The notes beneath the pieces were generated by a model. The model was not told where the DNA came from. It ran no database searches and was given only the letters and a program-made list of their open reading frames with translations. Shown one piece after another: positions 15,357 to 24,084 of a stretch of 35,791 nt of DNA. Source of the DNA: Myxococcales bacterium (GTDB lineage Bacteria > Myxococcota > Myxococcia > Myxococcales > Myxococcaceae). The DNA lies in NCBI GenBank assembly GCA_030681895.1, contig JAUXRI010000201.1, positions 1 through 35,791 of the forward strand, written 5' to 3'. A program made the position numbers and the translations under genes. Numbering within the stretch: the stretch's first letter is position 1; each line of letters starts with the position of its first letter.

Positions 15357-16567
15357 CCTACCCTGCGCTCGAGCACGACACCCCAGATCTCCTTCGCGAC
15401 GTCGCGCTTGCTGCCCTCGGCACGGAGCCGCTCGCCGACGTCGTCGAACACGATCACCCGATTGGAGTCCGAGCCGAAGCCCGCGCCGGCCTGGGAGACG
15501 TCGTTGGCGACGATGAGATCGAGGCGCTTCTTCGTGAGCTTCCCGCGCGCGTAGGCCTCGACGTCGTGGGTCTCGGCCGCGAAGCCCATCAACACCGGCC
15601 GCTTCGAGTTGCCGTGCACCTTCGCCGAGGCGGTGGCGAGCACGTCGGGCGTCCGCACGAGGCGAACGGTCTCCACGCCCTCGCCCTTCTTCACCTTCGT
15701 GGCGCTCACCTGCTCGGCCTTCCAGTCGCTCACCGCGGCAGCAGCCACGAAGATGTCGACGGTCTCGACGCGGCTCATCACGGCGGCCAGCATCTCGTCG
15801 GCTGTGGTGACGCGAATCACCTCGAGGCCCCGCGGCGGCGCCGTCTCGACGGGCCCGAGCACGACGGTCACCACGGCCCCGAGCGCGCGCGCGGTCTCGG
15901 CCATCGCGAGCCCCATCTTTCCGGTCGACGGGTTCGAGATGAAGCGCACGGGGTCGAGCGCCTCGCGGGTCGGTCCGGCGGTCACCAGCACGCGCTTCCC
16001 TGCGAGCGGACCAGCCACGGCGATCGCCGTCACGGCGCTCACGAGATCCTTCAGCTCTGCGAGCCGGCCCATGCCGACGTCACCATCAGCGAGCGGACCC
16101 GCGACCGGTCCCACCATGCGGTACTTTGGCTGCGCGACGAGCGCGGCGACGGTGGCCTGGGTCTCGGCGTGCTCCCACATCGCGGTGTTCATCGCTGGAG
16201 CGAGCAGCACCGGCCCGCGGAACGCGAGCAGCGTGGTGGTGACGGCGTCGTTGCCAAGCCCGGCTTTGATGCGCGCCAGCAGATCAGCGGTGGCCGGAGC
16301 GATCACGAAGAGGTCGGCCCACTTCGCGAGCTGCAGGTGGCCGTACAGATGGTCCTGGCTCGAGTCGAAGGTGTCGGTGAAGACGGGGTTGCCCGACAAG
16401 TTCTGCATCGTCAGCGGCGTGATGAACTCGCAGGCGCCCTTCGTCATCGCGACGCGCACCTCGGCGCCGGCCCGACGCAGCTCGCGCACGAAGTCGCAGG
16501 CCTTGTACGCGGCGATGCCACCGCCGACGGCGACCGCGATATTCCGGCCCAGCAGAGGCTCCGTCAT
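15353..16567 (-). CDS. coaBC: Bifunctional CoaBC (PPC synthetase/decarboxylase)
   Basis: This fused enzyme of coenzyme A synthesis joins cysteine to 4'-phosphopantothenate (CoaB) and decarboxylates the product (CoaC). The flavoprotein half runs to about residue 185, with VAVGGGIAAYKACDFVREL, the active-site histidine H77 (GHLQLAKWADL) and PAMNTAMW (124-131). The synthetase half has VTAGPTREALDPVRFISNPSTGKMG and AAAVSDWKA with the downstream lysine motif KVKKGEG. ATG 16567 gives 404 residues, the normal length; a TTG extension to 16603 is less likely. In the substrate clamp, which normally reads A-C-G-D-x-G-x-G-R, residue 161 is Asp instead of the catalytic Cys. All other key residues look intact. 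Confidence 0.93.
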   Translation of the reverse strand: MTEPLLGRNIAVAVGGGIAAYKACDFVRELRRAGAEVRVAMTKGACEFITPLTMQNLSGNPVFTDTFDSSQDHLYGHLQLAKWADLFVIAPATADLLARIKAGLGNDAVTTTLLAFRGPVLLAPAMNTAMWEHAETQATVAALVAQPKYRMVGPVAGPLADGDVGMGRLAELKDLVSAVTAIAVAGPLAGKRVLVTAGPTREALDPVRFISNPSTGKMGLAMAETARALGAVVTVVLGPVETAPPRGLEVIRVTTADEMLAAVMSRVETVDIFVAAAAVSDWKAEQVSATKVKKGEGVETVRLVRTPDVLATASAKVHGNSKRPVLMGFAAETHDVEAYARGKLTKKRLDLIVANDVSQAGAGFGSDSNRVIVFDDVGERLRAEGSKRDVAKEIWGVVLERRVG

Positions 16568-16612
16568 GCAGCGGTGACTACCCGCAACCGGCGCGGACCT
16601 CAAACCTCGCGC

Positions 16613-19600
16613 TCACTCCAGCCGATTGACGTCCTCGTTCAGGCCATGCCGGAGCAGCTCGTCGATGCGGCTGTCGCCGCGAAAGCCCCCGCCAGCCGGC
16701 CCGTGACGCGTCATGCCCACCTCCTCACCGATGGAAGACAGGCTGGGCGGCCTCACCGTCACGATGTTGGGCCCGCGACCCAGCGTCACCGGCATCCAGA
16801 CCACCTGACTCCCATACATCGCGTGCACCACCCAGGCGCCGCACGTCAGCCCGCGGCCGGCGAACCCCGAACCGGCGGAGCCCAGCGCGACCGCCCCCGG
16901 TGGCACGTCGTTGCTCCCCAGGTCGTACGTCGACTCTGGTGCCCAGCCGAGCGATGCGGGCACCAGCATCACGTTCATCGGCAGCGGGAGCCCGCGCACC
17001 GACACCTCGCAGGCCTCGTCGGTGATTCCGAGTTCCACCCGCTGCTGTCGGCCGCTGACCCGCACCGACGTCGAGGTCTGCGACGCCCGTGTGCCGAAGA
17101 ACCAGGTGCCTGGCGCGAGCGAGACCTGAAAGTGGCCCTCTGCGTCCGTGTCGACCTGCACCTCTTCGTCGGCGCTCCCTCGAATGAGCACTGAGGTGAC
17201 GACGCCACGGTTGCCGCTGCTCCGGACGAGGCCATCGATGCGCGTGGGGGGCGTCAGCACGATCTCGACGAAGCCCTTGCCGACCGGGACGTCGGTGAAC
17301 GTCCCGAGCTCGCCATGTCGCGCCTGAACCGAGACCGACGTGGCTTCCGAGACGAGCGCGGTCTCGAAGCGGCCCTCGCTGTCGGTAAGCACCTCGCCCG
17401 AGAACGCGTTCGATTCGAGGTGGACGCCGGCCAGGGGTTGCCGCGTCTCGTCCACGACGACGCCGGCCAGCATCGGGCTTTCTTTCAGCACGACGTCGCC
17501 AACGTCCTTGCGCCCGGCGACCACCACGTCGACGCCCGCGCCTTCGAAGTCTCTGACGTCGAGCCGATCGAGGGTGTTGGCGACGGCCTCGAAGCGCCCG
17601 TCTTCGGTCGAGAAGTCGACCCCGTTCACGGCGAACTCGAGCACCGGGGCCCCAGCGTGACTGACGACGCGCCCGGTCACCTTGCCGCCCGCGATCGTCT
17701 TGAACACCTGCTTCGCCACGCCCACCTTCGCGGTCGAGGGCGTGAGCCCGATCGTCCCTTCGAGATCGATCGCGAGCTCGACGGTGACGCCAGGAGCGAG
17801 CCCCGGGATCGAGAAGAGCCCCTCTTCATTCGTCTCGGCGCTCCAGCTGTCAGAGCCCTTCACGAACACCATGGCGTACGGCACCGGGGCGTTCTCGGCG
17901 TCGACGACGGTGCCCTCGAGCGTGGCCGAGGGGCGCACCCGCACCGAGAGCCGGCTCGTCTCACCGCTGCGAATCGTCAGCTCTTGTTGGTGCGGCAGGA
18001 AGTTCGCTCCCGACGAGCCATCGTCGACTTCCACGCGGTACTCGCCGGGGACCAGCTGCTCGAAGAAGAGCTCGCCGGTCTCGGGCGTCTCGCCGAAGTC
18101 GGGCTCAGGGCTCTCGGAGCCAGCGAGCATCACCCGGGCGCCGAGGGCGGGCTTGCCATCGGGGCCGACCACCGTCACCAGCGCGCTGCCGAGCGGCTCC
18201 AGCCTCAGCACCACCTCGGGGCCAGGCACCTGCACCGTCTCGCGCGCGACGTCACCATCGAGGCCGATCGCTTCGACCAGCCATGAGCCCTCTTCGTCGA
18301 CGTGCAGCGTGAAGGTGCCGTCTGCCGCGCTCACCACCCCGTCGGGATCGTTGGGGCTGTCGGAGCGGACCTGCACGGCGACGTCGGCGACCGGCTGGCT
18401 CTTCGAGTCCACCACGCGGCCTCGCAGCGTTGGCGCCTCGGCCAGCACCACCTCGAGATCGGTGTCACCGGGCGCGAGCTCGAGCGACTGCGCGCGCGTC
18501 TTGAATCCGGGGGCCGTCACCCGCAGCACCGCCGGCCCTTCGCCGATGGGCCCCAGCTCGAGCCGCTGCCCTTCCTCGGTCGACTCCGCGGTCACCACGT
18601 TCGTCGGCGCAGTGAGCGTGGCCGACGCCTCGGGCACTGGCATGCCGTCGGTGCTCACGACCGTCACCAGGAGCCGTCCCGCGCGTTTTACCTGCAGCGC
18701 GAGCACCAGCCGCGCGCCTTCCTCGAGCTGCCCGTCCGCGGAGCCAAGGAAGCCGGGCTCGGTGACCTCGACCGAGACGTAGCCGGGCCGCTGATGCTCG
18801 AAGAGGGCACGCCCGTCGCGCACCTTCACCGGCCGGGGGTGCCGCTTCACCAACTGCAGGCCGAAGGAGCCCAGCGCAGGGGGCGTGGTCACCTCGACGG
18901 TGCCGGGCTTGCTCATCATCACCGGGAAGTCCTCCGAGGCGTCCTCGAGGTTCACCGCCACCGGGAAGAAGCCGTCGGCTTCGATGATGCCCCAGAGCGT
19001 CGCGGCGCCGTGGACTCGAAGGATGCCGCTCGAGTCGGTCCGCAGCTCCTTCACGTCACCAGCGCCGACGTTCACGAAGGTCGCGCGCGCGGCGATCGGG
19101 TCGCCGGCGTTGTCGAACACGGTGAGCGACGTCTCGTGTCGCGCGATCACCTCGTCGGGGAGCACGAACTCCTCGCGCCCCGAGCCGTCGATGTTGGTGA
19201 AGTCCGGCAAGCCCGGCGTTTCGACGAAGATCACCACCGCGTCAGGCCAGAGCCGTTCACCAAACGACGCCACGCCGCGCTCGTCCGTCACGGCCTCGGC
19301 GAGCAAGGTGCGCTTCATCGAGCCCTCACGCAGCGAGGCCGCGACCGCGGTCAGGTGCTGCTGATCGTCGCATTCCAGGAACGTGTGGTGACCGGCCCGG
19401 AGCGGCTCGACGAGCTTCGACTCGAAGATCGAGACGCGCGCACCCTCCACCGCGGCACCGTCGGGCTTCGTGAAGTGCAGGCTGCGGGTTCGAGGTGGCG
19501 CCGTGGGCTCTGGCGCGTCGACGTGAGCGTCATCATCGCTCTGCCAGAACCACTTCGACTTGCGCGGCGCTTCGTCAGCCTCGGCCGTCGTCCCTTCGTC

Positions 19601-19699
19601 GGAGGTCGACGTCTCTGGGCCGCTCGCCTTCCAGACGCCCAGCACCACCGCCGCGACGAGGCAGAGCAACGCGACGACGGTGAGCGGCGAACGGTTCAT
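16613..19699 (-). CDS. Giant membrane-anchored carboxypeptidase-regulatory-like repeat protein (1)
   Basis: This 1,028-residue protein has an uncleaved-looking N-terminal membrane helix (residues 5-23) and a charged linker. Serial beta-sandwich modules of the carboxypeptidase regulatory-like type follow. Repeat marks are copies of 'L-x-G-x-V-V-D' openings (LRGRVVDSKSQPVADVAV, LEGTVVDAENAPVPYAMV, LAGVVVDETRQPLAGVHL) and 'D-x-x-G-x-F' closures (SAADGTFTL, TNEEGLFSI, TDSEGRFET, TDAEGHFQV). I can make out about eight to nine modules. The first carries an insert with C110. No enzymatic motif is seen, so an extracytoplasmic structural or binding role is inferred. It overlaps its upstream paralogue by ATGA, suggesting tandem duplication. 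Confidence 0.83.
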   Translation of the reverse strand: MNRSPLTVVALLCLVAAVVLGVWKASGPETSTSDEGTTAEADEAPRKSKWFWQSDDDAHVDAPEPTAPPRTRSLHFTKPDGAAVEGARVSIFESKLVEPLRAGHHTFLECDDQQHLTAVAASLREGSMKRTLLAEAVTDERGVASFGERLWPDAVVIFVETPGLPDFTNIDGSGREEFVLPDEVIARHETSLTVFDNAGDPIAARATFVNVGAGDVKELRTDSSGILRVHGAATLWGIIEADGFFPVAVNLEDASEDFPVMMSKPGTVEVTTPPALGSFGLQLVKRHPRPVKVRDGRALFEHQRPGYVSVEVTEPGFLGSADGQLEEGARLVLALQVKRAGRLLVTVVSTDGMPVPEASATLTAPTNVVTAESTEEGQRLELGPIGEGPAVLRVTAPGFKTRAQSLELAPGDTDLEVVLAEAPTLRGRVVDSKSQPVADVAVQVRSDSPNDPDGVVSAADGTFTLHVDEEGSWLVEAIGLDGDVARETVQVPGPEVVLRLEPLGSALVTVVGPDGKPALGARVMLAGSESPEPDFGETPETGELFFEQLVPGEYRVEVDDGSSGANFLPHQQELTIRSGETSRLSVRVRPSATLEGTVVDAENAPVPYAMVFVKGSDSWSAETNEEGLFSIPGLAPGVTVELAIDLEGTIGLTPSTAKVGVAKQVFKTIAGGKVTGRVVSHAGAPVLEFAVNGVDFSTEDGRFEAVANTLDRLDVRDFEGAGVDVVVAGRKDVGDVVLKESPMLAGVVVDETRQPLAGVHLESNAFSGEVLTDSEGRFETALVSEATSVSVQARHGELGTFTDVPVGKGFVEIVLTPPTRIDGLVRSSGNRGVVTSVLIRGSADEEVQVDTDAEGHFQVSLAPGTWFFGTRASQTSTSVRVSGRQQRVELGITDEACEVSVRGLPLPMNVMLVPASLGWAPESTYDLGSNDVPPGAVALGSAGSGFAGRGLTCGAWVVHAMYGSQVVWMPVTLGRGPNIVTVRPPSLSSIGEEVGMTRHGPAGGGFRGDSRIDELLRHGLNEDVNRLE

Positions 19700-22662
19700 C
19701 GAACGAGGTTGAACTCCGCCTGCGAGGGCACGTCGATCGGCACCACCACCGGGCCGGCCTCGGACGAGGCGTGAAAGCTCGACCAGATGAGCGAGTAGTG
19801 CCCCGGAGGTACGCCGGTCAGCACGACGCGCTCGGTGTGCGGCTGGAAGATCATCTGCGCGTACGAGGAGCGCATCAGCTCCATCGGAGGGTTGCCGACG
19901 CTGCGAACGTCACCGCGCACGAGCCAGAGCGCCATGCCGACGTCGGGCTTCACCCGCGCGACGACCGTTCCCGTGCCGGGCGCAGGGCCAAAGTCGAGGT
20001 GTGTCTGCGGACCGGTCACTTCGACGATCACGGTGGGCGGATCAGCCGACACTCGCGGCACGCCCGGCCCCGACATCGAGAAGCGGTAATTGCCCGGCGC
20101 GACCTCCATCGAGTAGCTGCCGTCGGCGTTCGTGACGACCGAGACCGGCTCGCTGCGATCGGTGTGAAGGCCTGCGATCTCGACGCCGCTGGCGGGCCGG
20201 CCCTCTGCGATGAACGCCGACCCCGAGAGGATCACACCCGGCTTCAAGGTGAGCTCGAGCCCCGAGATCGCGTCACCGACGACGACGCGCGTGGCCGTGC
20301 GGCGGCCCTTCTTCGCGACGAGGTTGAACTCGTGCTGGTACGGCGGCTTCGAGAGCGTGAAGCGCCCATCAGGGCCCGTCATCACCGACTGCTCGCAGCT
20401 GTCACACGAGACGACCGCGTCCGGCACGCCGCCGCCCGACTCGTCCCGCACGAGGCCGCTCACCTGGGGCGTGCGTTTGAGGTCGAACTCACCGAGGTCG
20501 GGCGTGCTGGGCCTGTCGGTGATCAGCGGCTCGAACCCTGGCGACTCGATGGTGAGCACGACGCGCTCGTCGCTCGCCGGCAGCGGTAGCTCGAAGGAGC
20601 CGTCACTCGAAGACACCTCATGGGCGTCGACGCGGAAGCGCTTGAGCGGTTGGCCAGCGCCGAGCACGCGGCCGCGGAAGACGGGCTGGCGCTTGACGAC
20701 GACCTTCACCGGGTCTCCGCCGGCCTTCGCGACGACGCGATCGGGTTGATCGTACCCGCGCTGAGACACCCGAACGCCGTACACGCCAGTCGGACGCAGC
20801 GGCCCGAGGGTGAAGTTCCCGAGCGCATCGGTGGTGACCGGTTCGGTCCCGCGCGGCACCACGGCCACGGAGACTCCGCTGACGGGCGCGCCCAGCGTGT
20901 CGACGACCTGCCCAGTCACGTTCGCACCAGGCTTGAGCTCGGCCGTCACCTTGAGCAACTGGCCGTCTTCGACCTTCACGCTCTGTCGATCGGAGGGAAG
21001 AAAATCCGGGTGGGTCGCGACCAACGTGTAGCCGTTGGGCGGCATGCCACGCATGAGCACCACGCCGTCGGCGCCCGAGACGCGATCGCTGCGGAAGTTC
21101 CCTTCGCCGGTGAACATCACGACGCTCGCGCCTTCGATGCGACGGCCGTTCTGCTGCACCGTGATCTCACATCCGGCGCGCGGTTCGAGCTGCAGCTCGA
21201 CGCCCTCCTTCGGCGCCGCGACCTTGACCTCGCCGCCGCCCCAATCGGAATGGTGCGCCTGCAAGGAGTACAGGCCAGGCGAAGGAACGGTGGCGCGGAA
21301 CCGGCCGTCGGGCCCGCTGATCGCAGACTCTCCCAGCGGAGAGATGAGCACCGACACGCCCGGGGCTGCGCGGCCGTACTCGTCGATCACCTTGCCGGCG
21401 ATGATGGTGCCCTTCGTGAGCGTCACCTCGATCGGCGACTCTCCGCTCGACACCTTCGCGGGCACGATCGTCGCGGTGAACCCATCAGCGCTCGCCCGCA
21501 CCTTGTAGTCACCGGCCGCGACCGGCCCCAGCACCGCCAGCTCACCGGTCTGGAGCTTGCGCTTGGTGATGGGCTCTCCGTTCGAGGTGAGCAGCTCGAC
21601 GGTTGGATCGGGCACGGGCTGCTCCTGCTCATCGAGCACCGTCACGGCCAACCGCCCGCCCTTCTCGAGCACCAGCGTGATGCGCGTGGTCGGCGAGGTC
21701 AGCGTCACGGACTGCGGCGCTGCGGCCAGCTCGCCTGCCACGGCCGAGGCCATCAGCGAGCCGGGCGACAGTCCCGTGATGATCGCCAGGCCGTCCTTCG
21801 CGACGACGTCTTTCCCCAGGTGATCGGCGACGAGCTTGACGGTTCCGGCGATCGGCTTCTGATCGACCGTCACCAGCCGAACTTCGAGCGATCGCGGGCG
21901 CACCAGCGTGAGGCTGACTGGCTCTGGACCGGCCTGCACCTCGGCTCGGAAGGCAGGCAGCAGCCCCGGACTGGAGGCGTGCACGTAGAAGGGCCCCTCG
22001 CCGAGCGCCTCGAACGCGAAGCGCCCTTCTCCATCGGCCTGCACCGTCACGACCTCGGCCAGTCGACGGGAGATCGCTCGCACGGTTCCGGCCACTGGCT
22101 GCCCCGTGTCGTCGCGAAGGCGGCCAGCGAGAGATCGCGGCGATGGCAGGAATAGCTCGACGGGATCGCCAGGGGCCGCACGCTCCTTGATGCCCAGCCC
22201 GTGCCCGACGGCCTTGCCCCAGACCGTGAACGAGATGCCGGCGAGCCGTTCGAAGCGGAACTTGCCCTGGGCGTCGCTGGTGGTGGTCGCCGCGGCCACC
22301 TGTTCACCTTGATGGGCGTCGATGAGCCCGCCGACCGTTACCGCCGTCTCGCGCGCGCGGCACGACAGCATCAGCTCGTTGCAGTGCTGGCAGCGAACGG
22401 ACGTCAGGCTCTGCTGCTCCGTGGAGGCGAGAAAAACAGTCGCTCCGGCGATCGCCTGGCCATCGGCGCTTCGGACGATCCCTGCGAGCGTCAGGCCTTG
22501 ATCGTTGGTCGCTCGGACCTCGACTGCCTTGAACTCGGGAGGCGGCGCGAGCTCGGGCTCGGGCTGCACCACGACGAGCTCCGCAGGTGGCCGCAACACC
22601 CACACGCCCGCCACGATGCCGAGGAGCACGAGCGCAGCGACAGCGATGAGGACGCGACGCAT
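19696..22662 (-). CDS. Giant membrane-anchored carboxypeptidase-regulatory-like repeat protein (2)
   Basis: This 988-residue protein is laid out like its downstream neighbour. A membrane helix at residues 5-23 and a proline-rich linker precede tandem carboxypeptidase-regulatory-like sandwiches, for example LAGIVRSADGQAIAGATV, IAGKVIDEYGRAAPGVSV, VTGQVVDTLGAPVSGVSV, VSGLVRDESGGGVPDAVV with SDAQGKFRF, SGPDGRFRA and TGPDGRFTL. The first module contains a cysteine insert C91-x2-C94-x6-C101, and a CDSC pair occurs near the end. These cysteines are unusual for periplasmic sandwiches and could bind metal or form disulfides. No Shine-Dalgarno is evident before ATG 22662. The next gene upstream on this strand ends 85 bases away. 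Confidence 0.83.
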   Translation of the reverse strand: MRRVLIAVAALVLLGIVAGVWVLRPPAELVVVQPEPELAPPPEFKAVEVRATNDQGLTLAGIVRSADGQAIAGATVFLASTEQQSLTSVRCQHCNELMLSCRARETAVTVGGLIDAHQGEQVAAATTTSDAQGKFRFERLAGISFTVWGKAVGHGLGIKERAAPGDPVELFLPSPRSLAGRLRDDTGQPVAGTVRAISRRLAEVVTVQADGEGRFAFEALGEGPFYVHASSPGLLPAFRAEVQAGPEPVSLTLVRPRSLEVRLVTVDQKPIAGTVKLVADHLGKDVVAKDGLAIITGLSPGSLMASAVAGELAAAPQSVTLTSPTTRITLVLEKGGRLAVTVLDEQEQPVPDPTVELLTSNGEPITKRKLQTGELAVLGPVAAGDYKVRASADGFTATIVPAKVSSGESPIEVTLTKGTIIAGKVIDEYGRAAPGVSVLISPLGESAISGPDGRFRATVPSPGLYSLQAHHSDWGGGEVKVAAPKEGVELQLEPRAGCEITVQQNGRRIEGASVVMFTGEGNFRSDRVSGADGVVLMRGMPPNGYTLVATHPDFLPSDRQSVKVEDGQLLKVTAELKPGANVTGQVVDTLGAPVSGVSVAVVPRGTEPVTTDALGNFTLGPLRPTGVYGVRVSQRGYDQPDRVVAKAGGDPVKVVVKRQPVFRGRVLGAGQPLKRFRVDAHEVSSSDGSFELPLPASDERVVLTIESPGFEPLITDRPSTPDLGEFDLKRTPQVSGLVRDESGGGVPDAVVSCDSCEQSVMTGPDGRFTLSKPPYQHEFNLVAKKGRRTATRVVVGDAISGLELTLKPGVILSGSAFIAEGRPASGVEIAGLHTDRSEPVSVVTNADGSYSMEVAPGNYRFSMSGPGVPRVSADPPTVIVEVTGPQTHLDFGPAPGTGTVVARVKPDVGMALWLVRGDVRSVGNPPMELMRSSYAQMIFQPHTERVVLTGVPPGHYSLIWSSFHASSEAGPVVVPIDVPSQAEFNLVR

Positions 22663-22747
22663 GTGGAGTTCAGGAGCCTACTGCAGCCGATCCGTTAACA
22701 CCGGCGACCGTGCAGACATCCTGAACCTTCGACCGGTTCCTGAGCGC

Positions 22748-24076
22748 TTAGAAGTCGTAGCGGATCATCGCCGTGCCACCCGCGACCCGCGCCGAGTAGC
22801 TGTACGACGGCAGCGTGTCGAACGACGGCTTGGTGGCGTCGCGCGGCAGAATGAACGTCATCTGCACGGCGAGATCGACCTGAATGGGGCTCGCGAAGAT
22901 CTCGAGGGGATCAGGGAAGTTGAAGCCGATGCCGGTCGCGAGGCCGATCGCATTCCCATCGAGCAGGTTGCTGTTGACGGTGTTCTGCAGCGGAACAGGG
23001 GTCGGCCGGTAGGAGCCGCCCAGCCGCGCCGAGAAGCGCTCCGAGACCCGGTACTCGCCACCGAACCGAACGCCGAGCGTGTTCACGAACCCGGGCGGCG
23101 TGGCCGGAGAGTTGAGATCGAGGGCCTTGTCGATGCCGAGCGCGGCGAGGGTCGGGCCGGCGAGATCGACGTTCAGCGAGACGTAGGGCGACGGCGCGGC
23201 GCTCCAGTGTTGGTACTCGCCGTCGAGCGTGACGGTCAGCTGCTCGGTGGCGTCCCACGCGGCGCCGAACGAGATCTGGTGCGGCGAATAGTGAGAGATG
23301 GCGTTCACCGAGAGCAGCAGCGTGCCGATGCCCTCGAGATCGACGACGGCCGGAATCGTGACCGGGAGCAGGATCTCGTACCGGTATGTGGCGCCGATTC
23401 GCAGCGTCTTCATGGGCGTCACCAGCACGCCGAAGGTCGGCGCGACGCGCGTGGTGAGCGACGCGTCCAGCTCCTTCACCTTCACGTTGCGCGAGAAGAG
23501 ATCGACCTTCGCCGTCGCGCCGCCACCACCGCCCACTTTGCCCTGGAGGTTCGCGAGCACCGACACGCCCGGTCCAACGCTGAGCCAGTCGGTGATCTTG
23601 ATGCCGACGCCGAGGTGCAGCACGAAGCGCTCGAGGTTGCCGTTGTACCGGTACCAGTACGGCTGCGCCGAGTCGGGCGCGTTGACGCGAACGAAGACGC
23701 TCGTCGGCAGGTACAGGCCCACGCCGATCGCGACGCGGTTCTTCACCTTGCCCGCGAGCGGAAACACGAAGCCGGTCGACGTGCCGACGTTGTCCGCCGG
23801 CGAGCACTGCGCGCAGTCGATGGGCTTGGAAAGGTCCTTCGAGGTGATCTCGGGGATCAGCCGGTGGAACTGAAACGAGAACCCGAAGTTGAGCTCAGGC
23901 CGCCGGGTCAGCAACGCGGGGTTGTAGAACGTCGCGGTGTAGTCGTTGGCCTCGGCGGTCATCGCGCCGCCCATCGCCGCCGCGCGTGGCCCGTAGCCGT
24001 AGAGCGGGAACGGGTCTGCCGACGCTGACACCGACACGACACACGCCACCAGCGCGACGCGCACGAATCGGTTCAC
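22748..24076 (-). CDS. OMPP1/FadL-type outer-membrane porin
   Basis: This is a predicted outer-membrane beta-barrel of the OMPP1/FadL/TodX family, which moves hydrophobic molecules across the outer membrane. GTG 24076 gives a signal peptide (VALVACVVSVSASA, cleavage near residue 20-21). The family N-terminal hatch motif GPRAAAMGGAMTAEANDYTATFYNPALL follows. The rest alternates hydrophobic and polar residues as barrel strands do, and the last residue is phenylalanine (IRYDF), typical of BAM substrates. At 442 residues it is of family size. GAGAGG at about 24079-24086 supports the start. It begins eight bases after the PP2C gene's stop, so the two are probably co-translated. The ligand is unknown. 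Confidence 0.86.
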   Translation of the reverse strand: MNRFVRVALVACVVSVSASADPFPLYGYGPRAAAMGGAMTAEANDYTATFYNPALLTRRPELNFGFSFQFHRLIPEITSKDLSKPIDCAQCSPADNVGTSTGFVFPLAGKVKNRVAIGVGLYLPTSVFVRVNAPDSAQPYWYRYNGNLERFVLHLGVGIKITDWLSVGPGVSVLANLQGKVGGGGGATAKVDLFSRNVKVKELDASLTTRVAPTFGVLVTPMKTLRIGATYRYEILLPVTIPAVVDLEGIGTLLLSVNAISHYSPHQISFGAAWDATEQLTVTLDGEYQHWSAAPSPYVSLNVDLAGPTLAALGIDKALDLNSPATPPGFVNTLGVRFGGEYRVSERFSARLGGSYRPTPVPLQNTVNSNLLDGNAIGLATGIGFNFPDPLEIFASPIQVDLAVQMTFILPRDATKPSFDTLPSYSYSARVAGGTAMIRYDF

Positions 24077-24084
24077 GAGACCTC

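Noticed and set aside
15566..17194. 542-residue plus-strand open frame opposite coaBC and the repeat protein
   Set aside because: It is a high-GC shadow: His/Arg/Gly-rich, with no ribosome-binding site or recognisable domain.
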